Source: Streptomyces albus subsp. albus (GTDB lineage Bacteria; Actinomycetota; Actinomycetes; Streptomycetales; Streptomycetaceae). From it: a DNA stretch of 64,000 nt. The position numbers were made by a program, and so were the translations under genes. Positions 44,698 through 52,971 of the stretch are shown here, one piece after another. The notes under the pieces are model-generated. The model searched no databases. It saw only the letters and a program-made list of their open reading frames with translations, and was not told the origin of the DNA. Location of the stretch: the NCBI RefSeq assembly GCF_000725885.1, contig NZ_JODR01000014.1, positions 124,001 to 188,000 of the forward strand, read 5' to 3'. Within the stretch, counting starts at the first letter, position 1, and each line of letters starts with the position of its first letter.

Positions 44698-45852
44698 ATG
44701 CCGCACCGCTTCCTGCTGCTGAGTGCCGGCATGGGCGCGGGCCACGACACGGTCGCGTACGAACTCGCGGACCGGCTGCGGGCCCGCGGCCACGCCGCCG
44801 TCGTCCACGACGTCCTCACCCTGCTGCCGGCGGGCACCGGCCGCGCGCTGCGGGCCGGATACCGCGCCACCGTCCGGCATCTGCCGAGCCTGTACGGGGC
44901 GGTCTACACCGGGTTCCTGGCCCGGGAACCGGCTGCCGGGCCGCGCCCCAGCAGTGCCCCGCTGGCTGCCCTGGCCGAGCGTCCGCTGCTGCGCACCGTC
45001 GCCCGGTGGCGGCCCGACGTCGTCGTCCCCACCTTCCACCTGTGCGCCCAGGTGACCGGCCGGCTGCGGGCGCGGGGTGCGCTGCCGGTCCCATCAGCCG
45101 TCGTCGTGGTCGACTTCGCCGTCCACCGCGGCTGGCTGCACCCCGGCAACGACCTCCACTTGTGCGTCACCGACACGGCCGCCCGCCAGGCGCGGGCCGG
45201 CACGGGACGCCCGGCCCGCACCACCGGGCCCGTGGTGCCCGGCCGTTTCTTCGCGCCCCGGGACACGGACGGGCAGTGGCGCGCCCTGCTGGACGGGCAC
45301 CCGCCCGCCCCCGGCGCGGCGCCCCCCACCCGGACCGGCGGCAGACCCGCCGTGCTGCTGTCCACGGGGGCCTGGGGAGTGGGGACCGGACTGCTGGAGA
45401 CCGCGGGGCAACTGGCGGCGGACGGCTGTCTGCCGGTGCTGCTGTGCGGCAACGACGGGGGACTCCGCCGCCGGGCCGCCGCACTGCCGGGAGTGCTGCC
45501 ACTCGGCTGGGTGACGGACCTGCCCGGGCTGATGGCGGCGGCCGACGTGCTGGTCGACAACGCCGCGGGACAGACCGCCGTCCAGGCCCTGGCCGCCGGG
45601 CTGCCGGTGGTCGGCCACCGGCCGCTGCCCGGCCATGCGGTGGCCGGCGTGCAGGAGATGGCCCGCGCCGGGCTCTCCCGCCATGCGGCCGGGCAGGGCG
45701 AACCCGCCCGCACGGTCCGCGCGCTGGCGGCCCCGGGCTCCGACCGCGACCGGCAGACCACGGCAGCGCGTGCCGTCTTCCGCGGGGACGCCGCGGCCGA
45801 ACTGGAACGGCTGGCGGCCGACGGCCGGGTGGCATCCGAGCCGGCGCGATGA
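44698..45852 (+). CDS. Glycosyltransferase, MurG/MGDG-synthase-like
   Basis: A 384-residue GT-B fold protein. The N-terminus LLLSAGMGAGHDTVAYELADRL is typical of monogalactosyldiacylglycerol synthase-like enzymes (GT28). The C-terminal half holds VLLSTGAWGVGTGLLETA, PLGWVTDLPGLMAAADVLVDNAAGQTAVQALAAGLPVV, the donor-sugar site. The likely reaction is transfer of a hexose to a lipid acceptor at the inner membrane. It is divergent from the SDR-EamA-deacetylase genes, which may belong to the same envelope pathway. Confidence 0.88.
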   Translation: MPHRFLLLSAGMGAGHDTVAYELADRLRARGHAAVVHDVLTLLPAGTGRALRAGYRATVRHLPSLYGAVYTGFLAREPAAGPRPSSAPLAALAERPLLRTVARWRPDVVVPTFHLCAQVTGRLRARGALPVPSAVVVVDFAVHRGWLHPGNDLHLCVTDTAARQARAGTGRPARTTGPVVPGRFFAPRDTDGQWRALLDGHPPAPGAAPPTRTGGRPAVLLSTGAWGVGTGLLETAGQLAADGCLPVLLCGNDGGLRRRAAALPGVLPLGWVTDLPGLMAAADVLVDNAAGQTAVQALAAGLPVVGHRPLPGHAVAGVQEMARAGLSRHAAGQGEPARTVRALAAPGSDRDRQTTAARAVFRGDAAAELERLAADGRVASEPAR

Positions 45853-45884
45853 GGGCACGCCCCGCGGCCGGGTGGGGGTGCAGC

Positions 45885-46024
45885 GGGCGTCTCCCTCGTG
45901 GCGGGGGTGCGCGCCGGGTGCACACCATGGCGGTTTCGCCGAAGAGTCGGGCCGTCGTGTTCCCTGCCGCCTGGCCGTGACGGTGCCGGATCGGCTGCGC
46001 GCGAGGCCGTGACGCGGGGGCCGG
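45885..46024. repeat. Duplicated intergenic element, copy 1
   Basis: A 140-base element almost identical to copy 2 (46038-46184). It contains a small open frame at 45927-45980 reading MAVSPKSRAVVFPAAWP. The core from GCGCGCCGGGTGCACACC to GTTCCCTGCCGCC is identical in both copies. Confidence 0.85.
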
Positions 46025-46037
46025 CCGCCGGTGCATC

Positions 46038-46184
46038 GGGCGTCTTCCTCGTGGCGGGGTGCGCGCCGGGTGCACACCATGGCGGTTTCGCCGAAGAGTC
46101 GGGCCGTCGTGTTCCCTGCCGCCACGTACGCCTGGCCGTGACGGTGCCGGATCGGCTGCGCGTGAGGCCGTGACGCGGGGCCGG
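46038..46184. repeat. Duplicated intergenic element, copy 2
   Basis: A 147-base near-copy of 45885-46024 with one base missing in a G run and a nine-base in-frame addition (ACGTACGCC) inside the mini-ORF (46079-46141), which inserts Thr-Tyr-Ala before the final Trp-Pro. Both copies lie between two convergent genes. Confidence 0.85.
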
Positions 46185-46191
46185 GGGCAGG

Positions 46192-46764
46192 TCAGCGGCG
46201 GATGCTGTAGTGGATGATGCGGGAGCGGGCCGCCTGTTCGCTCAGCCCCAGGGCCTGCGCCGCCGTGTCCCAGGGGATCTCGTCGGCGTGCACGTTGTGG
46301 GCGGCGGCCTGCCCGCCGGCGGCCGTGATCCGCTCCAGCTCGCCCACCGCGCGCAGCGCGGCCAGCGGTGCCTCGTCGGCCAGCGCCATGAGCCGGGCGG
46401 CCAGGCTCTCCAGTGTCTCCTCCAGTTGGACGGGCAGGGGCACGGAGCGGGCCTCGACGTCGTTGATGTGCTCGCTCCAGTCCTGCCAGGCGGCCGAGTC
46501 GTCGAAGTCGCGCCAGTTGCCCAGCTCTTCCCAGTCGACGGGGTAGTCGCGCTCACCCCGCCAGCCGCAGGCGCAGGCGGCCCGCACGCCTGCCGCCCGG
46601 GGCGTGGCGAGCCGGCCGCTGTAGGCCCACCACTCGCGGGTCTGCGCCATGTGGGCGCCGCTGCCCGCGTCCAGGCAGGCCGGCCCGGGTTCGCTTCCGT
46701 CGGCCAGCACCGCCCCCGGCCACCCCTCGTGGGAAGCGCCGAACTCCTCGTTCCTCCACGCCAT
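46192..46764 (-). CDS. Conserved hypothetical protein with HTH-like C-terminus
   Basis: A 190-residue protein I cannot place in a named family. The N-terminal half is Trp/Gly-rich and holds ACACGWRGERDYPVDWEELG. The C-terminal third (about 125-190) is helical, ending in WDTAAQALGLSEQAARSRIIHY, which has the shape of a helix-turn-helix. It may be a DNA-binding or plasmid-type regulatory protein; this is inference. GAGGAGGATTC precedes ATG 46764. The stop is eight bases from the duplicated element. Confidence 0.75.
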   Translation of the reverse strand: MAWRNEEFGASHEGWPGAVLADGSEPGPACLDAGSGAHMAQTREWWAYSGRLATPRAAGVRAACACGWRGERDYPVDWEELGNWRDFDDSAAWQDWSEHINDVEARSVPLPVQLEETLESLAARLMALADEAPLAALRAVGELERITAAGGQAAAHNVHADEIPWDTAAQALGLSEQAARSRIIHYSIRR

Positions 46765-47165
46765 GAATCCTCCTCGCGGCGGCCTCGCAACCCGGGCACG
46801 GGTCCCGTGGGCCCGAGAATGCCGCACAACCGCCCGTGTGTACCGGCGAACGCCGGAATGGGCCGTGCCGCGCCGAGCCGGCCCGCGCGGGGCCGCACCC
46901 GGCCCGGGGCCGGTGGGGCCGGGGCGGAGCAGGACGGGCCGGTGGGCCGGGAGGCGCGGACGGGGCGGACGGCAGGCGGCGCCACGGTGGTGCGCCGGGG
47001 GCGCGTTCCCGTGTCGCGCGCCGGGACGGGGGCACGTCCGCCGTCGCGGTGCTCCAACCGCCGGGGGCGATGAGGCGCGGCGCCCGCACGGCGGCGTCAT
47101 GTGTGCGGGCCGTGCGGGGAACCAGGGGCGGGTACGACTGTGGGGGACAACCGTGGGGGGTTCTC
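46765..47165. other. Intergenic region, divergent promoters
   Basis: About 400 very GC-rich bases between the divergent hypothetical and VOC genes. Several overlapping open frames exist but none carries motifs. I see no repeat or operator. Confidence 0.5.
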
Positions 47166-47489
47166 GTGACCGACCGTCACCCGGCCGGCGCCGCACATCT
47201 GGCGCTGCTGGTCGTCTACACCGATCACCTCGAAGAGGCGCACCGTTTCTACTGCGGACTCGGTCTTGCCTTCGTACGGGAACAGCACGGCGCGGGGCCG
47301 GTCCACTACGCGTGCACCCTGCCGGACGGCACCGTCCTCGAACTCTTCCCGGCGGGGGAGGGGCGCCCGGTCTCGCGCGTCCGGCTCGGATTCCATGTGG
47401 CCGGACGGGAGATGACGCCGCCGCTGCCGCCCGGCCGGCATGTGGTGCGGGACCCGGACGGGCGGGCCGTCGAGCTGTACGCCGGATGA
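47166..47489 (+). CDS. VOC-superfamily (glyoxalase/bleomycin-resistance-like) protein
   Basis: A 107-residue single-domain protein with the betaalphabetabetabeta VOC module: HLALLVVYTDHLEEAHRFYCGLGLAF, then VHYACTLPDGTVLELFPAG and the terminal HVVRDPDGRAVELYA. The metal ligands usually found as His/Glu are partly recognisable (His in HLALLV, Glu in VELY). The function could be resistance, isomerisation or ring cleavage. GTG 47166 is preceded by GTGGGGGGTTCTC. Confidence 0.82.
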   Translation: MTDRHPAGAAHLALLVVYTDHLEEAHRFYCGLGLAFVREQHGAGPVHYACTLPDGTVLELFPAGEGRPVSRVRLGFHVAGREMTPPLPPGRHVVRDPDGRAVELYAG

Positions 47490-47546
47490 GGTCCGCCGGG
47501 GTGCTCGGCGGCAGGGGCGGGGGCCGCGGAGCCGGGCCCCGTTGTG

Positions 47547-47674
47547 GATCTTGTCGTGAAGCCCTCTACCCGGAAGCTTGATCGACTCTTACTGTTGTCA
47601 GCTGTCCGACCGTCAGCTTCGAACACCCACTGAACGATTCACGACCTCATTCGGCCAAGATCAGCCAACAACAG
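47547..47674 (+). promoter_or_regulatory. Inverted repeats in the P450 leader region
   Basis: GTCGTGAA (47553-47560) pairs with TTCACGAC (47638-47645); flanking GATCTTG/CAAGATC and CTGTTGT/ACAACAG pairs are also present. The region is less GC-rich than its surroundings and probably contains the P450 promoter. Confidence 0.3.
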
Positions 47675-47710
47675 CCGTGAACGCCCCTCGAACGGAGATT
47701 GCGACGCACC

Positions 47711-48949
47711 GTGGACGTTTCCGAGCCCCTCACCCTGGACCCGACCGGCAGCGACCCGCACGGTGAACACCTGGCGCTGCGCGAGCGCGGCCCGGCGACC
47801 CGGGTCGACATCCTGGGCGTCACCGCCTGGTCCGTCAGCGAGCCCGCGCTTCTGAAGAAGCTGCTGACCGGACCGGACGTGTCCAAGGACGCCCGCCACC
47901 ACTGGCCGGCCTTCGCCGAGACCGTCCCGACCTGGCCGCTCGCCCTGTGGGTCGCCGTCGAGAACATGTTCACCTCCTACGGGAGCGACCACCGCCGGCT
48001 CCGCCGCATGGTGGCGCCCTCCTTCAGCGCCCGGCGGGTGGCGGCGCTCGGCGAGAGGGTGGAGAGCATCGTCGACGAACTGCTCGACGCGCTGGCGGCC
48101 ACCACTCCCGACGGCGAGGCCGCCGACCTGCGCGAGCGGTTCTGCTACCCGCTGCCGATCAAGGTCATCGGCCATCTGATGGGCGTGCCGGAGGACCACC
48201 AGGAGGACTTCCGGGCACTGGTCGACAACGTCTTCGCCACCACGCTCACGCCGCAGGAGGCCGCCGACAACACCGTCAAGCTGTACGAGGTGCTGGACTC
48301 CCTCATAGCCGAGAAACGGGACCACCCCGGCGACGACATGACCTCCATGCTGATCGCCGCCCGTGACGAGGAGGGGGACGGGTCGGCGCTGACGGAGACG
48401 GAACTCCGCGACACGCTGCTGCTGATGATCAGCGCCGGCTACGAGACCACCGTCAACCTGCTCGATCAGGCCATCACCGCGCTGCTCACCCACCCCGAGC
48501 AGATGGCGCACGTGCGCGAGGGCCGGGCCAGCTGGTCCGACGTGGTGGAGGAGACCCTGCGCTACGAGCCGGCGGTCAAGCACCTGCCGCTGCGCTTCGC
48601 CGTACGGGACATATCCCTGCCCGACGGCCAGGTGATAGCCAAGGGCGAGCCGATACTCGCCTCGTACGCGGCGGCCAACCGGCACCCGGACTGGCACGGG
48701 GAGAGCGCCGACTCCTTCGATCTGACCCGCACGGCACCCGGCCCCGAGCACCTGGCCTTCGGACACGGCGTGCACTTCTGCCTGGGCGCCCCGCTGGCCC
48801 GGCTGGAGGGCGTCACCGCACTGGAGAGGTTCTTCGCCCGGTTCCCCGACGCCCGGCTGGCGGTCCCGGCCGGTGAACTGCGCCCGGTGCCCTCCCTCAT
48901 CACCAACGGCCACGAGCGCCTTCCGGTGGTGCTGCGCCCGGCCGCCTGA
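47711..48949 (+). CDS. Cytochrome P450 (CYP107-like)
   Basis: A 412-residue P450 with all canonical motifs: I helix MISAGYETTVNLL (Gly-Tyr-Glu-Thr-Thr), K-helix EETLRYEP, and haem loop FGHGVHFCLGAPLARLE with the axial Cys. Overall features resemble the CYP107 group of macrolide and other small-molecule hydroxylases. The best start is GTG 47711, though the nearest purine-rich site (CGGAG) is 14 bases away; a TTG at 47699 is too close to it. No redox partner is adjacent; the ferredoxin at 55909-56127 belongs to another P450. Confidence 0.92.
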   Translation: MDVSEPLTLDPTGSDPHGEHLALRERGPATRVDILGVTAWSVSEPALLKKLLTGPDVSKDARHHWPAFAETVPTWPLALWVAVENMFTSYGSDHRRLRRMVAPSFSARRVAALGERVESIVDELLDALAATTPDGEAADLRERFCYPLPIKVIGHLMGVPEDHQEDFRALVDNVFATTLTPQEAADNTVKLYEVLDSLIAEKRDHPGDDMTSMLIAARDEEGDGSALTETELRDTLLLMISAGYETTVNLLDQAITALLTHPEQMAHVREGRASWSDVVEETLRYEPAVKHLPLRFAVRDISLPDGQVIAKGEPILASYAAANRHPDWHGESADSFDLTRTAPGPEHLAFGHGVHFCLGAPLARLEGVTALERFFARFPDARLAVPAGELRPVPSLITNGHERLPVVLRPAA

Positions 48950-48960
48950 GCGGCGGCCCT

Positions 48961-48991
48961 CCCGCCCGTGGCAGCGCCTGCCGCGGGCGGG
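48961..48991. terminator. Hairpin between P450 and SnoaL-like genes
   Basis: Fourteen-base arms (48961-48974 and 48978-48991) with one mismatch and a three-base loop, between convergent stops. Confidence 0.75.
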
Positions 48992-49022
48992 ACAGCCCGC
49001 TGCCCCGTCCCCGCCGGGCGGG

Positions 49023-49451
49023 TCAGCCGATGCCCAACTGCTCGTTGAACCAGGCGCCGTCGGAGCAGACCCAGTACGCGGTGAACCGGCCGTCGGCAGC
49101 CTTGAGGATGTCGTTGCCCCGGAAGACGATCTCGGTTCCGGGCGCGGCGGTGGCGCCCGGCACGCCGCCCGCGTACGTCCCGCGGCCCACCCAGCGCGCC
49201 GCCAGCAGATCGCCCTGCACCAGCGGTCCCAGCTCGGGCTCGAAGGTCAGCTCGGAGAAGAAGGCGCGTCCCTGCGAGACCAGCCGGGCGATGCCTTCCG
49301 GGCCGGTCAGTTCCCGCTCGGTGCCCGGCTGGATCGCTCCGTGGTGGATCGCGAAGCCGGCCGAGACGATTTCCGGCGCCACGGACAGGTCGCCGTTCCA
49401 CAGTTCCGTCAGCCAGCGTTCGTACAGCGCACGCAGCGTGCTCTCGTCCAT
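49023..49451 (-). CDS. SnoaL-like / NTF2-fold protein
   Basis: A 142-residue single-domain protein of the SnoaL-like ester-cyclase group. The helix LRALYERWLTELWNGDLSVAPEIVSAGFAIHHG, the GPEGIARLVSQGRAFFSELTFEPE segment and the strand pair LLAARWVGRGTYAGG are typical. Homologues cyclise polyketides or act as isomerases and hydrolases, but most are uncharacterised. GGAAGGACGCCGCAC precedes ATG 49451. It is near a P450 but transcribed toward it, so no pathway link is certain. Confidence 0.85.
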   Translation of the reverse strand: MDESTLRALYERWLTELWNGDLSVAPEIVSAGFAIHHGAIQPGTERELTGPEGIARLVSQGRAFFSELTFEPELGPLVQGDLLAARWVGRGTYAGGVPGATAAPGTEIVFRGNDILKAADGRFTAYWVCSDGAWFNEQLGIG

Positions 49452-49660
49452 GTGCGGCGTCCTTCCGGTATCGGTCGGTCCCCCCGGAGCGGGGGCCTGC
49501 GGCGTGTGCGGCGCCCCCGGCCGCGGCTGCCGCTGCCCGCCCGGAAGAGTCACCGCGGTGTCCCGGCGCCTCCTTCGTACCACGCGGGCCCGCCCGCACG
49601 GGCCGTACCGCCCGAGGTCCGGGGCACGGCCCGTGCCGTCCGTGCGGGTGCCGGACCGGG

Positions 49661-50137
49661 TCAGGTGTGGATGGCGAGCTTGAACTGGGCGTGTGCCAGA
49701 CGGCGTGTGCCGCGCCCCTGGTGGGCCACGCGCAGGGCGAGCGGTACGTCCGGGTGCACGAACAGTTCGTGGTGCTTGGTGAAGCACTGCATGCCCGGTG
49801 ACGGGGGCCGGTGATCGGTCGCCGTCGTGTCCATCGGGTCGTCCGTCAGCCCGAGCGGATCGCGGACGAACTGGTCGCGCAGTTCGCTGTAGTTGCCGGC
49901 CTCCCAGAAGATCATCGCCGTCAGGGAGCCCCAGCCGTCCACCGAGGGCCAGATGAGCCCCGATCTGTCGTCGCGGCGCCAGTCGGTGACCTCGTAACCG
50001 TCCGGCTGCCGTACCTGGTGCATCCCCTCGGCGTCGTAGGACTCGCCGCCGCCGAACGGGAAGCGCACCACGTGGTACGTCCCCTCGGCGACCGACTGCT
50101 GCTCGTTCAGGATCAGTGAGCACACGGGTATGGGCAT
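49661..50137 (-). CDS. Hypothetical protein
   Basis: A 158-residue soluble protein I do not recognise. It begins with a strand-rich part (MPIPVCSLILNEQQSVAEGTYHVVRFPF) and has SGLIWPSVDGWGSLTAMIFWEAG in the middle and VHPDVPLALRVAHQGRGTRRLAHAQFKLAI at the end, suggesting an all-beta fold. No signal peptide or membrane segment is seen. GAGGAGGGAGCGGCG strongly supports ATG 50137. It stands alone between the SnoaL-like and membrane-protein genes on the same strand. Confidence 0.75.
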   Translation of the reverse strand: MPIPVCSLILNEQQSVAEGTYHVVRFPFGGGESYDAEGMHQVRQPDGYEVTDWRRDDRSGLIWPSVDGWGSLTAMIFWEAGNYSELRDQFVRDPLGLTDDPMDTTATDHRPPSPGMQCFTKHHELFVHPDVPLALRVAHQGRGTRRLAHAQFKLAIHT

Positions 50138-50234
50138 CGCCGCTCCCTCCTCGCCTCCCCCGGCCCACCCCGGCCGGGCCGCGGTTCCGTGGTGGTGCGA
50201 CAAGGATGCGCCGCCGCAGCGGACATGGCGACGG

Positions 50235-51485
50235 TCAGGATGCGGGGGTTGTGTGCGCCCTTCCCGGCTCCTCGCCCCCCGCCTGCGCCTCCCGCCTCTC
50301 CCGCCACTCCTGGCGCTGGCGTTCCCGCCGGCTGTAGGCGGCCTCCCGTACGGCCTCCTCGTCGGCCAGCCCGGAACCGAGCGCTCCCGCGACGGTGCCC
50401 AGGCACGCGGCCAGCCACGCCACGGTCGCCAGGTCCGACAGCCCGGCCGGATGCTTCAGCGTCTTCGCCAGGTAGGGCGGCGGGATGATGACGCAGGCGG
50501 CCACGAACGTCGCCGCGAACAGCAGCAGGAACATCACCACGACCCCGCACGAGACGGTCGCCACGGTCGCCGCGTTGTACAGCGCCGAGAAGGCGTTCAG
50601 CCGTGGATCGGGCGAGCGCTCCCACAGCCCGTTGGAGAGGATCAGCCACGCGATCATGGCCAGCACGGCGAGGGCGGTGACCAGCAGCAGGCGCAGTGTG
50701 CCGGAGGCGTCCGCGAGCTGCCAGATGCTGGAGTAGAAGACGCCGAACGCCGCACCGGCCATGGCACCGGCCAGGGCCGGCGACAGCGACGGCACCAGCC
50801 GCCAGGGACGGTTCATCCGGACCATCCCCGCCAGCAGCCTCAGCTGCCCCCGCCTGCCGGGCAGGATCAGATGCAGCCCCGCCCCCTCCAGCCGTACGTT
50901 GGCGTCCACCGTGCGCTCCGCCTCGCTGTCCGGGTCCTGGCGCGCCTCCCGCTCGTCGACCGTGCGGGAACGGGACAGGCCCGCCGTCCGCAGTGTTCTG
51001 CGAGAGGGTGCGGCACCGCCGGTCCGGCCCGGCGCGGGGGTCAGATAGGTGGCCACCAGATGGACGAGCGTGGCGCGGGCGCGGTGGGTCACGCGCAGGG
51101 CGCCCATCGCGGCCAGCGAGACGAGACCCACCCGCTCCTCGGGGGCGCAGTCGGCGAGGATCGGCCGCCTGCCCGCACGGCGCGGCAGCTCGGTCAGCAC
51201 GACGACCGCGTCCCAGTCGTGCTCCCTGCGGTGTTCGCGGCCGACCTCGATCAGCGGAAGGCTGCCGTCGGCTTCGAGCGGCAGCAGCTTGCGCTCCACC
51301 TCCACCTGCCAGGTGTCCGGATCCGGCGCGTCGTCCGAGGAGCGGGCCAGCAGTTCGGGCAACTGCCCGGCGAGCTTGTGCGCCACCTCCTCGGCCGGTC
51401 CGGGCTCGGCGATCAGTCCCAGCACCCGTCGCCCCGGCTCCCGGCCGGTTCCGGAAGCGTGGGCGGTCGTTCCCTCGTCAGCCAC
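50235..51485 (-). CDS. Actinobacterial conserved membrane protein
   Basis: A 416-residue protein. The soluble N-terminal part (1-250) contains GLIAEPGPAEEVAHKLAGQLPELL, DTWQVEVERKLLPL and WDAVVVLTELPRR, a pattern I recall from a widespread uncharacterised actinobacterial family. Four hydrophobic segments follow (about 265-290, 300-320, 340-370, 385-405), and the tail is highly charged. GTG 51485 has GAGGATCGACGCC upstream; GTG 51500 is a second option. The role is unknown. Confidence 0.75.
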   Translation of the reverse strand: MADEGTTAHASGTGREPGRRVLGLIAEPGPAEEVAHKLAGQLPELLARSSDDAPDPDTWQVEVERKLLPLEADGSLPLIEVGREHRREHDWDAVVVLTELPRRAGRRPILADCAPEERVGLVSLAAMGALRVTHRARATLVHLVATYLTPAPGRTGGAAPSRRTLRTAGLSRSRTVDEREARQDPDSEAERTVDANVRLEGAGLHLILPGRRGQLRLLAGMVRMNRPWRLVPSLSPALAGAMAGAAFGVFYSSIWQLADASGTLRLLLVTALAVLAMIAWLILSNGLWERSPDPRLNAFSALYNAATVATVSCGVVVMFLLLFAATFVAACVIIPPPYLAKTLKHPAGLSDLATVAWLAACLGTVAGALGSGLADEEAVREAAYSRRERQRQEWRERREAQAGGEEPGRAHTTPAS

Positions 51486-51635
51486 GGCGTCGATCCTCAC
51501 TGTCGGCCGGCCCGTCCCCTGCGCTGCGGCCCGGTCATGATCGTCCCCCGGCGTGCGGTGCGGCCAGCGGGGCACGCCGGGCCGTGTCACATTGGGGCAC
51601 GTGCCGCATCCGGCGGGGAAGGAGAGGACGCGGGG

Positions 51636-52145
51636 ATGGGTGACGAGGCGGACGGGGCCGAGGGCGGGCCGGCGCACCTGCGGACGGCGGTGCTCGTGGG
51701 GCTCCAGGCGTCCGGGAAGAGCACCTTCTACCGCCGTCACCTCGCGCACGATCATGTGCTGGTGAGCAAGGACCGCTTCCCGCGGTCGGCGCGCCACAGG
51801 CAGCGGCGGCAGATGCGCCTGCTCGGTGAAGCGCTCGCCGCGGGGCGGTCCGTCGCCGTCGACAACACCAATCCCTCACCGCGCGAATGGGAGCCGCTGA
51901 TCGCCTGCGGGCACGCGCACGGGGCGACGGTGACGGCCTACTGGTTCCCGCCCGACCTGGCCGGTTCGCTGGAGCGCAACGCGGCCCGCGAGGGCCGCAC
52001 CCGGGTACCCGAGGTGGGGCTGCGCGCCACGTTCCGGCAGCTGCGCAGACCGCGCCGCGACGACGGTTTCGACGCCGTGCTGGAGGTCCGCTTCGACGGG
52101 CGGGGCGGGTTCACCGTCCGGCCGCTTGACGGGACGCCCGCCTGA
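51636..52145 (+). CDS. P-loop kinase resembling polynucleotide 5'-kinase domain
   Basis: A 169-residue ATP-binding protein. Walker A is VGLQASGKST (residues 21-30), followed by LVSKDRFPRSARHRQRRQM and the strand SVAVDNTNPSPREWEPLI. That DNTNP segment, the later RTRVPEVGLRATFRQL and the terminal EVRFDG closely parallel the kinase domain of eukaryotic PNKP and related bacterial kinases. It probably transfers phosphate to the 5' end of a nucleic acid or to a small molecule. GGAGAGGACGCGGGG precedes ATG 51636. A phosphatase-domain gene lies convergent, 73 bases away. Confidence 0.82.
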   Translation: MGDEADGAEGGPAHLRTAVLVGLQASGKSTFYRRHLAHDHVLVSKDRFPRSARHRQRRQMRLLGEALAAGRSVAVDNTNPSPREWEPLIACGHAHGATVTAYWFPPDLAGSLERNAAREGRTRVPEVGLRATFRQLRRPRRDDGFDAVLEVRFDGRGGFTVRPLDGTPA

Positions 52146-52167
52146 CCACCCCTCCGCTCGTTCCCGG

Positions 52168-52212
52168 CCCGCCCGGGGTGGTGCGGCCGTGGCCCGCACC
52201 ACCCCGGGCGGG
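52168..52212. terminator. Bidirectional hairpin terminator
   Basis: Perfect 19-base arms (52168-52186 and 52194-52212) around a seven-base loop, between convergent kinase and phosphatase genes. Confidence 0.9.
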
Positions 52213-52218
52213 GCCGTG

Positions 52219-52704
52219 TCAGGTGCGCCCTTCGTCCTCCTGGACGACCTCCAGCAGGGGCTGGGCGGCCATCCAGTCGGCGCGCAGCACTCGGAAGCCC
52301 GCGCGTTCGTAGGCGGCGCAGACCAGTTCGTCGTCGTCCACCACCAGGCAGATCTCCCGCTGCCGGGCCAGCCGCCGCAGCAGCTCGGGCTTGGTGACGC
52401 GGGCGGGACGGCGGTCCCCGCCCGCCCGCATCACCAGCCGTCCGGCGGGCAGGCCGTGCTCGGCGAGCCACGCCAGGGTGTCGGCGCGGCACCGCTCCGG
52501 CCGTCCCGTCACGTACGCCAGATCGGCCGTCTCCGCGGTCTCCTTCGCCAGCGCGACACCCGCGGTCAGCGGCGGATCGTCCACGGCCGCCGCGAAGAAG
52601 GCGTCCCAGTCGCGGGGCTGCTGTTCGACGAAGGACAGCCGGTGCCGGACATCGGCGAGCGTGCCGTCCAGGTCGAACACCGCGAGCGGCCGTCGTGCCG
52701 TCAT
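52219..52704 (-). CDS. HAD phosphatase resembling T4 polynucleotide 3'-phosphatase domain
   Basis: A 161-residue HAD protein. Motif I VFDLDGTLADVRHRL (Asp11, Asp13), motif II in LAYVTGRPERCRADT, the Lys in RVTKPELLRRL and motif IV VVDDDELV are all visible. The arrangement VTGRPE...TLAWLAEHGLP...LVMRAGGDRRP is that of the phosphatase half of T4 PseT-type polynucleotide kinase/phosphatase. It would remove 3'-phosphates from nucleic acid ends, or a nucleotide phosphate. ATG 52704 is chosen because upstream codons are low complexity. Confidence 0.82.
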   Translation of the reverse strand: MTARRPLAVFDLDGTLADVRHRLSFVEQQPRDWDAFFAAAVDDPPLTAGVALAKETAETADLAYVTGRPERCRADTLAWLAEHGLPAGRLVMRAGGDRRPARVTKPELLRRLARQREICLVVDDDELVCAAYERAGFRVLRADWMAAQPLLEVVQEDEGRT

Positions 52705-52971
52705 GTCTGTCCCTTCCCGCGCATCGGCCGTTCCGCCGGCCGGCGTCCTCTTCCGTCCGGCCCGTCCGGTCCGGCCGCCGGCCGGCGTACCTGTCCGTAC
52801 CGCCTTGGCACCGGCCCGCACCATTCTCGTCCCGATTCTCGTCCGGTCTCGTCCGGCCCCGGTGCCGCCGGGTGGCCCGGGGCCGGACCGGAGCGCGGCG
52901 GGGGATCGTTATGATGACCGCCATTTGACGCGGACCTGATGGGCCGCCGTGGCGTGGGAAGGCGGAGAGCC

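Noticed and set aside
45898..46125. Minus-strand frames starting MVCTRRAP in the duplicated element, as a leader peptide
   Set aside because: A one-base length difference puts the two copies in different frames, so a conserved minus-strand peptide is not supported.
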